From Raffaelea ambrosiae (lineage: Eukaryota > Ascomycota > Sordariomycetes > Ophiostomatales > Ophiostomataceae): a stretch of 64,000 nucleotides of DNA. A program made the position numbers and the translations under genes. Shown here one piece after another: positions 25,909-35,133 of the stretch. Position 1 is the stretch's first letter, and each line of letters begins with the position of its first letter. The stretch spans positions 708,725 through 772,724 of the forward strand of contig PCDI01000009.1 in assembly GCA_002778195.1 (NCBI GenBank). Reading direction: 5' to 3'. The notes under the pieces are model-generated. The model was not told the DNA's origin and did no database searches. It saw only the letters and a list, made by a program, of their open reading frames with translations.

Positions 25909-25953
25909 ATGTCTTCCCCGGCTGTCTCTGCCGCCGGGTCCCTGTCGCCCTAG
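25909..25953 (+). promoter_or_regulatory. uORF ending flush against the zinc-cluster gene start
   Basis: ATG at 25909 opens a 14-codon frame (MSSPAVSAAGSLSP) that stops at TAG 25951-25953. The next triplet is the main ATG at 25954, in the same frame. The two starts are therefore separated only by a stop codon. This arrangement could support termination-reinitiation or stop-codon readthrough control, if the mRNA includes it. Confidence 0.55.
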
Positions 25954-28900
25954 ATGTCGAATCAACGGCCCCAGCGCCTCCTCCGGATCTCCAGGGCATG
26001 TATGTTGTTTCCCTGGCGGAGCCCGAAAGCTATGACTGTGATAACCATCCTACTAACGAACCAACCCCCCCCTCTGCCAGGCGACTTCTGCCACAAGCGC
26101 CGCATCAAGTGCCAGGACAACTCCGGGGGGACTGGCCGCTGCCGCAACTGCGCTGAGTTCGACATTCCCTGCACATATGCCCGGCCGTCTCGCCGTGGCC
26201 GGGGCTCGCCGCAGCCGTCGCGGCCAAACCTGAATCGTGTAACCAGCTCGGGATCGGGTGATTTCAGCATAGCATCACCCACTCAGCCACACCTCCGCCA
26301 ACAGCAACAGCAGCAGCTGCTGCCTCTGCACCCAGCCCATCACCAGAACCACCAGAACCACCAGAGCAGAGACCACCCCGTCACGGCCTACAGCCGGACG
26401 TTGCTGGGCACGTCCACCAGCAGCCGCTTTACCGACGACAGCAGCACGGGCGACCAGCTGAGCTCGACCTGGCAGGGCTTTGCCCACGCGGCCACGCCGG
26501 TGCTGAAGCGTCTGCTCAAAGTCTACCACGAAGCTGTCTATCCGATGTACGTGTGTTTTGTGTGTGTGTGTGTGTGTGTGTGTGGTGCCTGATTCTTTGT
26601 TTGATTCTGATTTGTGTTTTTTTTTGTCTTTCACTTCTGTTTCGTTTCTGTTTCGTTTCTGTTCCGTTTCTGTTCCGTTTCTGTTCCGCTTCTGTCCCGT
26701 TTCTGTTTCTTTTTTATATTTCCTTGCTTCGAGATACCTTCACCTTGTTTGTATATTTCCTTGCTTTGATATCTCCCCCCTGCTTCCCATTCTTACACCC
26801 ACAGCTTCCCCTTCTTCGACCCCGTCCGCGTCGAGCGCCGCCTCAACCTGCTCGAGCATGTCCGCAACCGCGCCTTCTTCTGCTCTGTCATGGCCGCCTG
26901 CGCCCTGGCCTCGGCCCGTGCCCGCGATGGCGCCCTCTATTCTGGCGGCCCCAACGGCACCACCACCGCCAGCAAAGGAGTCAGCCATACGGCTGGGGAC
27001 TTCCCGCCCGAGATCTTCCTCATCGCCGCCGAGGAGTCCCTGCCCCGCGACAGCCTGCAGACCCAGGACTTTGACTACCTGCGCGGCTATGCGCTGCTGG
27101 CCGTCGCCAGCATCCAGGACGCCAAGATTGCCGCCATGCACAAGTACATTGGCCTCTACTTCACCATGCTGGCCATCAACCAGTGGCACGACGAGGCGAA
27201 CTGGCCGGCCGGGCTGCACCCGACCGAGATTGAAGAGAGGAGACGAGTGTACTGGTCCATCTACACCCTCGACGTCTACTCGTCCATCATCTGGGACGGC
27301 TGCATCCACTTCCAGGAGAGCCATGCCCGGGTCGAGTACCCGACAGGCGCTGTCGAGGACGAGGCGACTGGCAGCAGCATTGGCGGGACAGGAGGCTCTT
27401 CTTTGTCTGCGGCGGCCGCCGCCTCGACGGATGACCCCAAGACCCCCAGCTCGGTCAACTCGCCAACCACTCCTCGGGACTCTCGCCAACAGCAACAGCA
27501 ACAGCAACAGCAGCATCAACAACATCAACAACAACAACAGCAGCAGCAGCAACAACAACAGCAAGCCCACTGGATCATCGGCTGGAACTTCACAACCGAT
27601 CTCTACCGCATCCTCGAGCACAACCTGAGCAAGCTGCGCTCGCGCAACTCGCGCTTCAATCTGCTCGGCGAGTCCACCACGCCCGGTTCCTTCCGCATCT
27701 CCAGCCAGGACCGTGTCAGCGAGCTGTACGCGTCCCTGCCGCCCGTCTTCAAGCAGCTGCAGCCGGCCACGGGACAGCCCGGCCAGGATATATACGGTTT
27801 CCAGGCCGCCAACATCCAGGCCACCATGGCCCTGCTGGAGATGGTGCACCTGTCGCTCGAGGTCGACGTCGGCCTGGAACAGAAGTGCACCGTCGTCCAC
27901 AACGTCCTCAACATTTTCCACCAGGTGCCCCGCTCGTACATGCGGTGCATCAGCACGCCCTTGATCTACCACATTGGCGGCATCGGCGTCATCCTCGGGT
28001 CCGTCATGGAGGGGCCCCTCTCGGAGACGTCGTACCGCATGGTCCGCGATCTGCTGCTGTCCATGGCCGTCCTGCTGGAGAGCCTGGAGGCGTTCCTGGC
28101 CCGCAGTGCCGGCGCCGGCCAGCGGCTGCGGCACCTGGTGTCGCGGATCGAGGAGTACGTCAGCCAGCAGAACAAGACGGCCGCCATCTTTGCTGGTGGT
28201 CAAGAGGGCAACGGGAGCAACAACAACAGCAACAGCAACAACACCGCTGGCAATGCTATTGAAATCGACGCCAACTACAACAATCTCCATCCAGAGAACC
28301 GCCGCAGCTACAGCGCCAACAGCGAAAGCGGTGCCGACAGCAGCAACAGCAGCAGCATGACGGTTACAACGCCCACAAACAACAACAACAACGCCGCCGC
28401 CAACATTCATGCGCACGACTTCCAAACACAACATCTACAGCAGCAGCAACAGCAACAGCAAACTATCCTACCCGCAGGACAGTCAAACTACACTGTCGGC
28501 ACCACCGGCGGGCAAGCCTCCCTCTCGGCGGCGTCCACAATGTCCTCCTCCGGGTCGCCCTCGGGTCGCCCACGGGGTGGTCCTTCACTCATTGATCCGG
28601 GCACCCCCCGGAGCAGCAACATGTCGACAGCCAATGTAGCGGCGAATTCAACAAGCGCTGCATCGGCCGCGCCGCGGACCCTGGCCCACGTCGGCGCTGG
28701 AAACGGCGGCGTCGGTTCTTCACAGGATGCCGCGTCGGCCGCCGCTGCCGCCGTAGCTGCTGCTGCTGCGAGTGTCGGCATGAGTCCTGTTGGTACCCAT
28801 ACAGTCGGCAGCGGCGGCGGCGTCCCCGTGAGTCCGATCAGTCCTATCGGCCATCATCCAGCCGGCAATATGAACCATGCCGGCGGCCCCCCTACCAACA

Positions 28901-29208
28901 ACAATAACAACAACGCCAACAACGCCAACAACAACAACAACAACAACAACAACCACACCGACCACGACATGGCCGTCGCATACCAGAACAACGGCAGCAC
29001 CATGGCGCCGCCACCGCCGGGGGGTGCTTCTGGTGCCCCATGGGACGACGGCAGTGCAGTGGCGGCGGCCGCTGCGGCTGCTTCGGCCGCTGGCATGACG
29101 GGCATGACCCCCGAGATGCAGCAGCAGGCGCAGTTCCAGCTGCCAGACGAGTTTCTGCAGGACTGGACGTGGCCCTTCTCGGTGTCGAATAGCTACCTGT
29201 CGTTTTGA
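25954..29208 (+). CDS. Zn2Cys6 fungal-type transcription factor with Gln/Asn-rich tail
   Basis: This is a nuclear DNA-binding regulator; target genes are unknown. Three exons (25954-25999, 26081-26546, 26805-29208) give 971 residues. The 81-bp intron 1 (donor GTATGT, acceptor CAG, branch CTAAC) splits the codon of the first zinc-cluster cysteine. After splicing the motif is complete: C16-x2-C19-x6-C26-x9-C36-x2-C39-x6-C46, followed by the basic stretch RPSRRGRG. Intron 2 (26547-26804) contains (TG)n and an 11-bp repeat. The middle region, roughly residues 155-450, has the fungal_trans (middle homology) signature EERRRVYWSIYTLD. Gln tracts near residue 395-420 interrupt it, and the last 300 residues are rich in Asn, Gln, Ala and Gly. 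The C terminus (DWTWPFSVSN) looks like a short hydrophobic activation element. I cannot assign an orthologue. Confidence 0.88.
26560..26709 (+). repeat. (TG)n and 11-bp minisatellite inside an intron
   Basis: A TG tract at 26560-26584 is followed at about 26635-26709 by about seven copies of TTTCTGTTYCG. Both lie inside intron 2 of the zinc-cluster gene and end about 95 bases before its acceptor. Confidence 0.85.
27488..27566 (+). repeat. CAA/CAG repeat encoding polyglutamine
   Basis: Mixed CAA and CAG triplets with a few CAT/CAC, encoding a Gln tract with interspersed His, within the regulator's middle region. The codon mixing argues for selection on the protein tract rather than recent slippage alone. 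Confidence 0.9.
28899..28955 (+). repeat. AAC/AAT repeat encoding polyasparagine
   Basis: AAC-rich triplets interrupted by GCC, giving Asn runs with Ala in the C-terminal region of the zinc-cluster protein. Confidence 0.9.
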
Positions 29209-31061
29209 GCGACTCGGAGCATCATTATGTATCTTGCATTTTTTATTACATGTTCATATCCAACGGTCACATATTTACGAAATGGGCATTATCATGCTTT
29301 TCGCAATTCTGGGGAGGTTTTTTGTCATTCTTCAATATCCTGTCTCTCTTAACTCTCTCTCTCTGTATGCACATATACGCAAAAGAACAAAGATTGGTCC
29401 ATATCATGGTGCAAACCTCAGGAAACGGCGTTATTTTTTTATTTTTTATTTTTTATTTTTTGATGAGGATTTTCGGATTTTGGTTTCGAACATTACTTTT
29501 TTTCTTCTTTCTTTTTGTCAAAGTCCATATATTGACGTTTTGCCAATCTTCATATATCCCGCACTCGAATGACATTTTGAGATTACTGTTCATCTTTGGG
29601 AAAGAATACATAGGAAGTGCAAAGGAAAATATTTTAAAAAAAATGACGCTCAAAAAGAAATGAACAAGTAACAGTAGCAACAGCAATCCGCGGCGAATTC
29701 ATTGTTGATACACAATTAAATTTGGAAGGGACTTTCAAGTTTACCTACTATTATGAAGGGCATGATGATTTTGAAATCTTCTATGGCAGTTATTACTTCT
29801 CCAAACCCCAACACCCAAAAGGGCAAATGATAAAAAAAGTGGAGAAAGAAGAAGAAGAACAAAAGCTCACGTGGACATTGAAGTTAGGAAAGGAACGGGC
29901 GTTGTGTCATGCTCCAGACGAGTATAGAAGCAACAACTCAAGACACACACACCCTGTTCCTCGAAGCTAGGTAAAGTAGCAGAAGCAGCGGACTGGTCCA
30001 CCAATCCGGGGTGATGTTGTGAGTGATTGCCGTTGAGATCATAGAAAAAGCCTTGTACTCGTGATCAAACTGAGACCTTTTCAAATTGTGCATGGATGAC
30101 TGATGAGCTCTTCGCAGATGAATGTACTTTCTGTACGGCATTTTTTCTTTGTTTCCTTGACGATTCGCAGAGAAACAGAAATGCCATATTATTGAACGCC
30201 TGCTACAAGGAGGTGCTGTAGAAGAGATCGAAGAGCAGTACTGGAGATAAAAAAACAAAAAACAATGAAAGAAAAAAAAAGGAAGGAACAATAAAACAAG
30301 ACTGAAAGGAATAACCAAAAAAGAACAATAAAATCAAAAGGAAAAAAAATACTATTTATTTATTTATTATTTATTATAGGGTTATAAAAGAACCCCAAAA
30401 AACTAGTAAATTATCATTCAAGTGTGACTGCTGGTCGTCATTGTCATCGTTGTCGTTAAATAAAATAGGGTTTGTCGTCGGCGTTGTCCTTGTCGGCGTC
30501 GTTGTCGTTATTGAATGGGAGGAGCAATTGAAAGATTTCTGGGGATAAATTCATTAGTAATCGTGTTATTCCCCATATTGAGCGTTCACGGAATGTTACA
30601 CAACATACGTCCGTCGCTTCCCTCTTGACGTACGCACACACCCCGTGACCCTTCCTCTTAACGTGCGTACACACACACACACACACACAACCGCCCTTGC
30701 CCCTTTTAGCCTTTTTTCTCCAAACACAAAACCACGAAACACAAAATTCCAAGATCACGACGTCCTCATCTCAACATCGCCAAGTCGCAACATCTATCCA
30801 AGCCCCCCCCCCTGGGTTCTTTCCTCCTTCCCCTCTTTCTTCTATATATAGACTACTACAGATCTCTATATACCTGTCGACAGCTAGGAGCAGTGCCCTT
30901 TCCCGTCTTGTATTTTTTGTATCTGCATGTAGAAGCTATAGAAGAGAAGACTATCTAAACTTTCGACTTGTTTGTCGACAACATGGAAGCAGTGCCCCGT
31001 CTCTGTCTTGTATTGTGAAAGTCTTGATAGAAGAGGAAGTAAGAATTATATACATGCCAGG

Positions 31062-31102
<41 letters not shown>
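31062..31102 (+). repeat. 41-base poly(A) run
   Basis: An uninterrupted A tract. No coding sequence or retroelement remnant was recognised upstream and no target-site duplication is apparent, so a retroposon tail is not supported. Its exact length is likely unreliable. Confidence 0.85.
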
Positions 31103-31105
<3 letters not shown>

Positions 31106-31331
31106 CCAAATTTTCAAATTTTCAAAATTTCCCCCTTCCTCTTCCCCCCTAAAAGTCGCGAGTACACGTGCCCCTTGGTCGGTATCCTCCAGTGCGTCAA
31201 TATAAATGGGAAGAAGTGGGTGAGTGAGGGAAAGGAAGGCATACCAGAAGAAGGCAAGAAGGAATGGAAGAAAATAAAAAGTAAAGGAAGGATAATATAA
31301 AGAAGCGATCGAAGGTAGGAGAGGTAGGAAT

Positions 31332-31396
31332 GGTGAAAAGGTGAAAAGGTGAAAAGGTGAAAAGACGGAAAGATGGAAAGATGGAAAGATGGAAAG
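31332..31396 (+). repeat. 8-bp tandem repeat pair (GGTGAAAA / ATGGAAAG)
   Basis: Four copies of GGTGAAAA are followed directly by about four copies of ATGGAAAG. Both have the same 8-bp period. Confidence 0.85.
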
Positions 31397-31919
31397 TAGG
31401 AAAGAAGAAAAGGAGTCTGGGAGAGAGGGAAGAGGCTTATTTATGCCTTTTCGTAGATAGCAGTCACAGACAAGCCCAACATTCGTGCGTAAGGTTCCAA
31501 GAATCGCACGTAAGGTTCACACAAATAAGGTTCATTATACCTTTAGCCCAAACATCACGGTGCCCGTCTCCGACGAGACTGTTTCGTCTGCCCTGTCTTG
31601 GTAAGTGTCATACAAACATGTGTTTGAAATTTTTTGACGTTTGTGTTATTTTTCTTGTGCCTCTTTGTCTGTACATTTTGATGGAAGTTCGTGTAGATGT
31701 TGGTGTGGACAATTCAATAAAAGTCAAACTTCCGTGAAGAAAACAGCTTCTTGTACTGCTCTATAGAAAAAAGAAAAGGAGAATTAAGCTGTTAAAATAA
31801 TTCCACGCTCTATGCATGGGGGTATAGCTGACTGATTCTCCCATCCCAGATCCAGCTTCACCTCCCTTCGCTTCACCCCCCCCCCCCTTAAAACCAATAT
31901 CTTGGGGATTTCATGCCAC

Positions 31920-33185
31920 CTATGGCACGCTCTCGTAGAGCCGACGGACGCTTCCGCTCTCGTGCTGCACCCTGGGTTTCTCGTTCCAACGGTGAAAAAC
32001 GCCTGAGCCGGAAAAGCGGTAGACGCGGACACGCCCCGTGATGGCCAGCCACTCGGGGTCGTGCGGCATCGTGGCCTCCGTGCCGAGGTCGTACCACACC
32101 CGGATCTCGATCTTGTCGCTTCGCGGAGGCAGCGTGCGCACCGAAAAGTCCAAGCGGCAGTATGGGCAGCAGCCAGACGTTTCGAACGGGCCGTAACCGT
32201 CGCTCGCGGCATCGCACGCCTCGTTGATGGCGCGGTGCAGCTGCCGTGGAGGGGGGGGCGCGGCCACGAAGTGGTCAAACACGGGATGGTGCAGCACCTG
32301 GTGCGGGCAGACATTGACGGCGTTCCATGGCAGATCCCGTGTGGTGCTGTCGAGCTTCATGGTGACCAAGACCATGTAGTGCTGGTTGTAGTTGTAGTTG
32401 GTAGTGTTGTTGTTGTTGTCGTTGTTGTTGTTATAGTTGCTGTCGTGCTTCTGGCTGTGGCTGTGATTGACGACAATCTTGGGAGCGACAACGTAGTCGA
32501 GCGTGGATGTGGCGTGATCGGACGGCATCCGCATTGCCATTTCGTATGGCGCCGTCAGGATGCGCAGGTACTTTCGGCGGATACGTCGAGACGGGACGAA
32601 CCTGTAGTCGTCGTCGGTGTCATCGGTGTCGTCGGTGTCGTTGGTGTCGTCGGTATCGGTGCCGTCGGTGTCGTCGGTGTCGTCGTTCGTGTCCTCCATG
32701 GCCTTGAAGCGTGCGAGCTTGAGGGTCATATGCATGTGCTGGTACATGATCATAGGCAGGCGCACGAAAGACGGAGGTTTGCCTCGCATGTGAATCTGGC
32801 GCACCGCCGACCACGGGGGGTGCGCTTCATCAGATCGGTAAGGCAAGTGTCCCGGAACGTTGGTGGTGTCGATCCGGTGCATCTTCCAACACTGCTCGCA
32901 CGGCCAGAAGTCCGGATGGTCGCGGGCTATGCGCACAACGTGCTCGAACCGATGTTCGCGTGGCAGCCTTAGAAAGAGGTACCGGTTGGTTTGGGTGCCC
33001 ATCAGGCCCCTCAGGGCGGCACACGTCTGCGACAAGATGGCATGGTCCACCATCGACACGTAGTCGCCGATGTACAGGATGAGCTCCGCCGGCAGCCGGC
33101 AGAGCAGCTGGCTGTGTTGTTCTGGACGCTCCACTGGTGGCGGCTCGCGGGCGACGCGGACCCATTTCACAGAGCGATGTGACAT
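31920..33185 (-). CDS. F-box-like protein with Cys pairs and Asp/Thr repeat
   Basis: A single-exon gene of 421 residues. Residues about 29-62 (LPAELILYIGDYVSMVDHAI...) read as an F-box-like helix bundle, which would recruit the protein to an SCF ubiquitin ligase through Skp1. It is followed by a CEQCWKMHR pair and, near the C terminus, CCPYCRLDF. This F-box plus two Cys-pair layout recurs in a large family of uncharacterised ascomycete proteins. Two low-complexity inserts interrupt it: an Asp/Thr repeat near residues 165-196 (GTCGGTGTC-type repeats at 32609-32689 on the plus strand) and an Asn/Tyr-rich stretch near 250-270. The start at 33185 is the first Met of the frame. Substrates are unknown. 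The AnmK homologue lies 0.5 kb upstream on the same strand. Confidence 0.7.
   Translation of the reverse strand: MSHRSVKWVRVAREPPPVERPEQHSQLLCRLPAELILYIGDYVSMVDHAILSQTCAALRGLMGTQTNRYLFLRLPREHRFEHVVRIARDHPDFWPCEQCWKMHRIDTTNVPGHLPYRSDEAHPPWSAVRQIHMRGKPPSFVRLPMIMYQHMHMTLKLARFKAMEDTNDDTDDTDGTDTDDTNDTDDTDDTDDDYRFVPSRRIRRKYLRILTAPYEMAMRMPSDHATSTLDYVVAPKIVVNHSHSQKHDSNYNNNNDNNNNTTNYNYNQHYMVLVTMKLDSTTRDLPWNAVNVCPHQVLHHPVFDHFVAAPPPPRQLHRAINEACDAASDGYGPFETSGCCPYCRLDFSVRTLPPRSDKIEIRVWYDLGTEATMPHDPEWLAITGRVRVYRFSGSGVFHRWNEKPRVQHESGSVRRLYESVP
32609..32689 (-). repeat. In-frame hexa/nonanucleotide repeat (Asp-Asp-Thr)
   Basis: Tandem GTCGTCGGT units (plus strand) encode repeated Asp-Asp-Thr with Gly and Asn variants inside the F-box-like protein. 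The period is a multiple of three, so copy-number change would keep the frame. Confidence 0.9.
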
Positions 33186-33686
33186 CTTGTCGCTTTCTCT
33201 ATATATGTATGCAACAGCGTGAGGTGTGTGTGTGCAAATGTCTGAAAGTGGAAGACCAAGTGTGTTGGTACAAATAAGAAAGAAGAAAGAGAAAGCTGTG
33301 AAGATATCAGGTGGATGGTGGCAGAGGGAGTGAGAATCTGGCGAGAAATCTCAAAACAGAAAGGTTGTGGAAGACGAGACTGAACGAAAGCATTGACGAG
33401 GCCAGAGAAAAGAGCCATTGCTATGAGAAAACAAGGTTCATGGAGAAGGGGGGAAAAAAACCCCATTTCGCACACGCACACATACACACAAAAAAAAGAC
33501 ACTGAATAGAGTTCTGTTGTGCAAAAGGGGACTAAAGTTCAAGTACGTACCGGCTTGTTTTCTCTTTCCTGATATTTACGGACGTAAGCTACATGTTACA
33601 GAAATCTAGACCATCTAGTTAGTTAAAAAAAAAACCCCAATCCTTTTTTTTTCTTTTTCCTCCTCTGAACGCCCTTCTTTCTTGTT
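33186..33686. other. Spacer between tandem AnmK and F-box genes
   Basis: This 0.5 kb holds the AnmK 3' flank and the F-box promoter. It has (CA)n near 33473-33489 and several A/T runs. No gene is seen. Confidence 0.6.
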
Positions 33687-35133
33687 TCACTCCCATTGGT
33701 TGTTGAACACCTTGCCGTCGACGTAGTTGACCATTGACGTCACCGGGTCCAGCGAGGTACGGCCAGCACCAAACTGCATGCCCTTGGTCATCACTGTCCG
33801 GTAGTTCTTGCCCGGGTTCACCTTGCCCAGCACGTACGGCGCCCGCGTCTCCACCCGGTCCGGCACCGGGATGCTCCGGCCCACAATGGCCTCCATGCCC
33901 TGCCACGCAAACGTGATGGCCTCCTTGGCGCCGGCCGGCACGCCCGCCTTGTCCAGCATGTACATCTTGACCTGCGGGAACTGCTCCTTCATGTAGTCGG
34001 TAATGTTGGGGTTGTAGGCACCGCCGCCGCACATAAACACCTCGTCCACGGGGCGGTCCGTCGGCTGGTACCGCCGCCAGTGCTCCACAATGGCCTGTGC
34101 CGTGATACGCGTCACCGTGGCCACGATGTCGTCGGACGACATGCCGAGCGCCTCGCCCTCCGCGATCAGCTCGTCGGCCAGCGTATCCCGGAAGACCTCG
34201 CGGCCGGTCGTCTTGGGCGGGTCCAGCTTGAAGTAGGGCACGCGCTCCCGCAAGAACTTGTCCACCATGGCCTGGTTGACCTTGCCGCGCTTGCCGCGGG
34301 CGCCGTCCTTGTCGTACTCCTCGACGCCGTTGCTGTAGTGGCGCACCACGGCGTCGATCAGGCAGTTGCCCGGGCCCGTGTCGAAGTCGTAGGCCTTGTC
34401 GGCGCCCTGGGGCGGGATGAAGCACACATTGGCAATGCCGCCAATGTTCTGGCAGGCGCGCAGCTTGTTGGGGTGGTGCAGCAGCAGCGCGTCGAAGAAG
34501 GCAATCAGAGGCGCGCCCTGGCGGCCCGCGGCCTGGTCGGACACGCGGAAGTCGGTCACAGTGGTGATGCCCGTGCGCGCGGCAATGAAGGTGCCCTCGG
34601 CCATGGTCAGGGCCGACCGCGGCACGCTCTTGTCCAGCGGGTAGCTCTCCAGCCAGATGGTCTGGCCGTGCGAGCCGATCGCGTCGATGGATGCCAGGTC
34701 GACGCCGCGCTCGCTGCAGAACTTCTCAGCGGCGGCGGCGAACGTCTCGCCCAGCCGGACATTGATCTCGGACAGCGCCGAGGCCGACGTCTGGTCGTGC
34801 TTGATAATGGCCAGCACGCGCTTCTTGAGGTCGGCATCCATGGGCACCTCGCCGTAGTGCAGCAGCGAGAAGTGCATGGGCGCCTCGGGCGTTTCCTGCT
34901 GGAAGCGGCACAGCGTGCAGTCGATGGCATCCTGAGAGGGTGGTGTCAGAATCAGGTTTGTGTGGGGGGGGGGGGGGGGGAAATAAAAGAGGTGAAAATC
35001 GACTGTTTGGAATCCCTTTTTTTGGCTAGTGCCCAACACGAATACTCACCATCGATGTGCCGCTGTTCATGCCCAACACCGTCATGTCCAGCGGCTTGCC
35101 GCCAGCCTCGCCGTTGACTTGTCCAGTGGCCAT
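33687..35133 (-). CDS. Anhydro-N-acetylmuramic acid kinase homologue (AnmK family)
   Basis: Bacterial AnmK hydrolyses the 1,6-anhydro ring of anhydroMurNAc and phosphorylates it to MurNAc-6-phosphate during peptidoglycan recycling. Exon 1 (35133-35050) encodes 28 residues ending GMNSGTSM. A 118-bp intron (GTGAGT...CAG) leads in phase 0 to exon 2 (34931-33687), for 442 residues against about 370 in bacteria. Splicing rebuilds the ATP-binding signature [12 protein letters not shown]. Other family hallmarks are [31 protein letters not shown] and DTGPGN, where Asp212 matches the catalytic base of the bacterial enzyme. [10 protein letters not shown] marks the second nucleotide-binding half. All key residues I can check are intact. 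Fungi lack peptidoglycan, so the substrate is unclear: possibly scavenged bacterial muropeptide sugar or another anhydrosugar. The presence of an intron and normal codon use indicate an established nuclear gene rather than contamination. Confidence 0.92.
34964..34980 (+). repeat. 17-base poly(G) run in the AnmK intron
   Basis: An uninterrupted G run on the plus strand, which is a C run in the transcript, just upstream of the intron acceptor region. Confidence 0.85.

Larger units (their letters stand above)
20532..25953. other. 5.4 kb divergent intergenic region, no gene recognised
   Basis: The stretch 20540-21120 is purine-rich on the plus strand, fitting a pyrimidine-rich leader for the tetraspanin gene. 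The last 600 bases before 25954 are pyrimidine-rich on the plus strand, as the leader of the zinc-cluster gene. Between them are short tandem repeats at 22282-22344, 23341-23411 and 25093-25128 and homopolymer tracts. Frames up to about 218 codons are low in complexity with no domain. Confidence 0.55.
29209..31919. other. Convergent 2.7 kb flank, AT-rich, no gene recognised
   Basis: This is AT-rich DNA between two 3' ends. It has TTTATT repeats near 29435-29462 and 30354-30378, (CA)n at 30668-30688, a 41-base A run at 31062-31102, an 8-bp tandem repeat at 31332-31396 and a C run before 31890. No open frame has a recognisable domain. Confidence 0.6.

Noticed and set aside
26740..28434. 564-codon open frame on the minus strand
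   Set aside because: It is antisense to the zinc-cluster gene. The Leu/Val-rich translation is the complement of CAG/CAA and GC-rich codons, with no domain.
31062..31102. Poly(A) run as a possible retroposon tail
   Set aside because: There is no upstream element body or flanking target-site duplication. It sits among other simple repeats.
32061..32972. 303-codon Val-rich plus-strand frame opposite the F-box-like gene
   Set aside because: Val runs are the complement of Asp/Thr/Asn repeat codons. The minus-strand frame has the coherent F-box and Cys-pair layout.
34080..35117. 345-codon plus-strand frame opposite AnmK
   Set aside because: It is a shadow of the AnmK exons and intron. Strong third-position GC removes stops on the other strand, and no recognisable motif is present.
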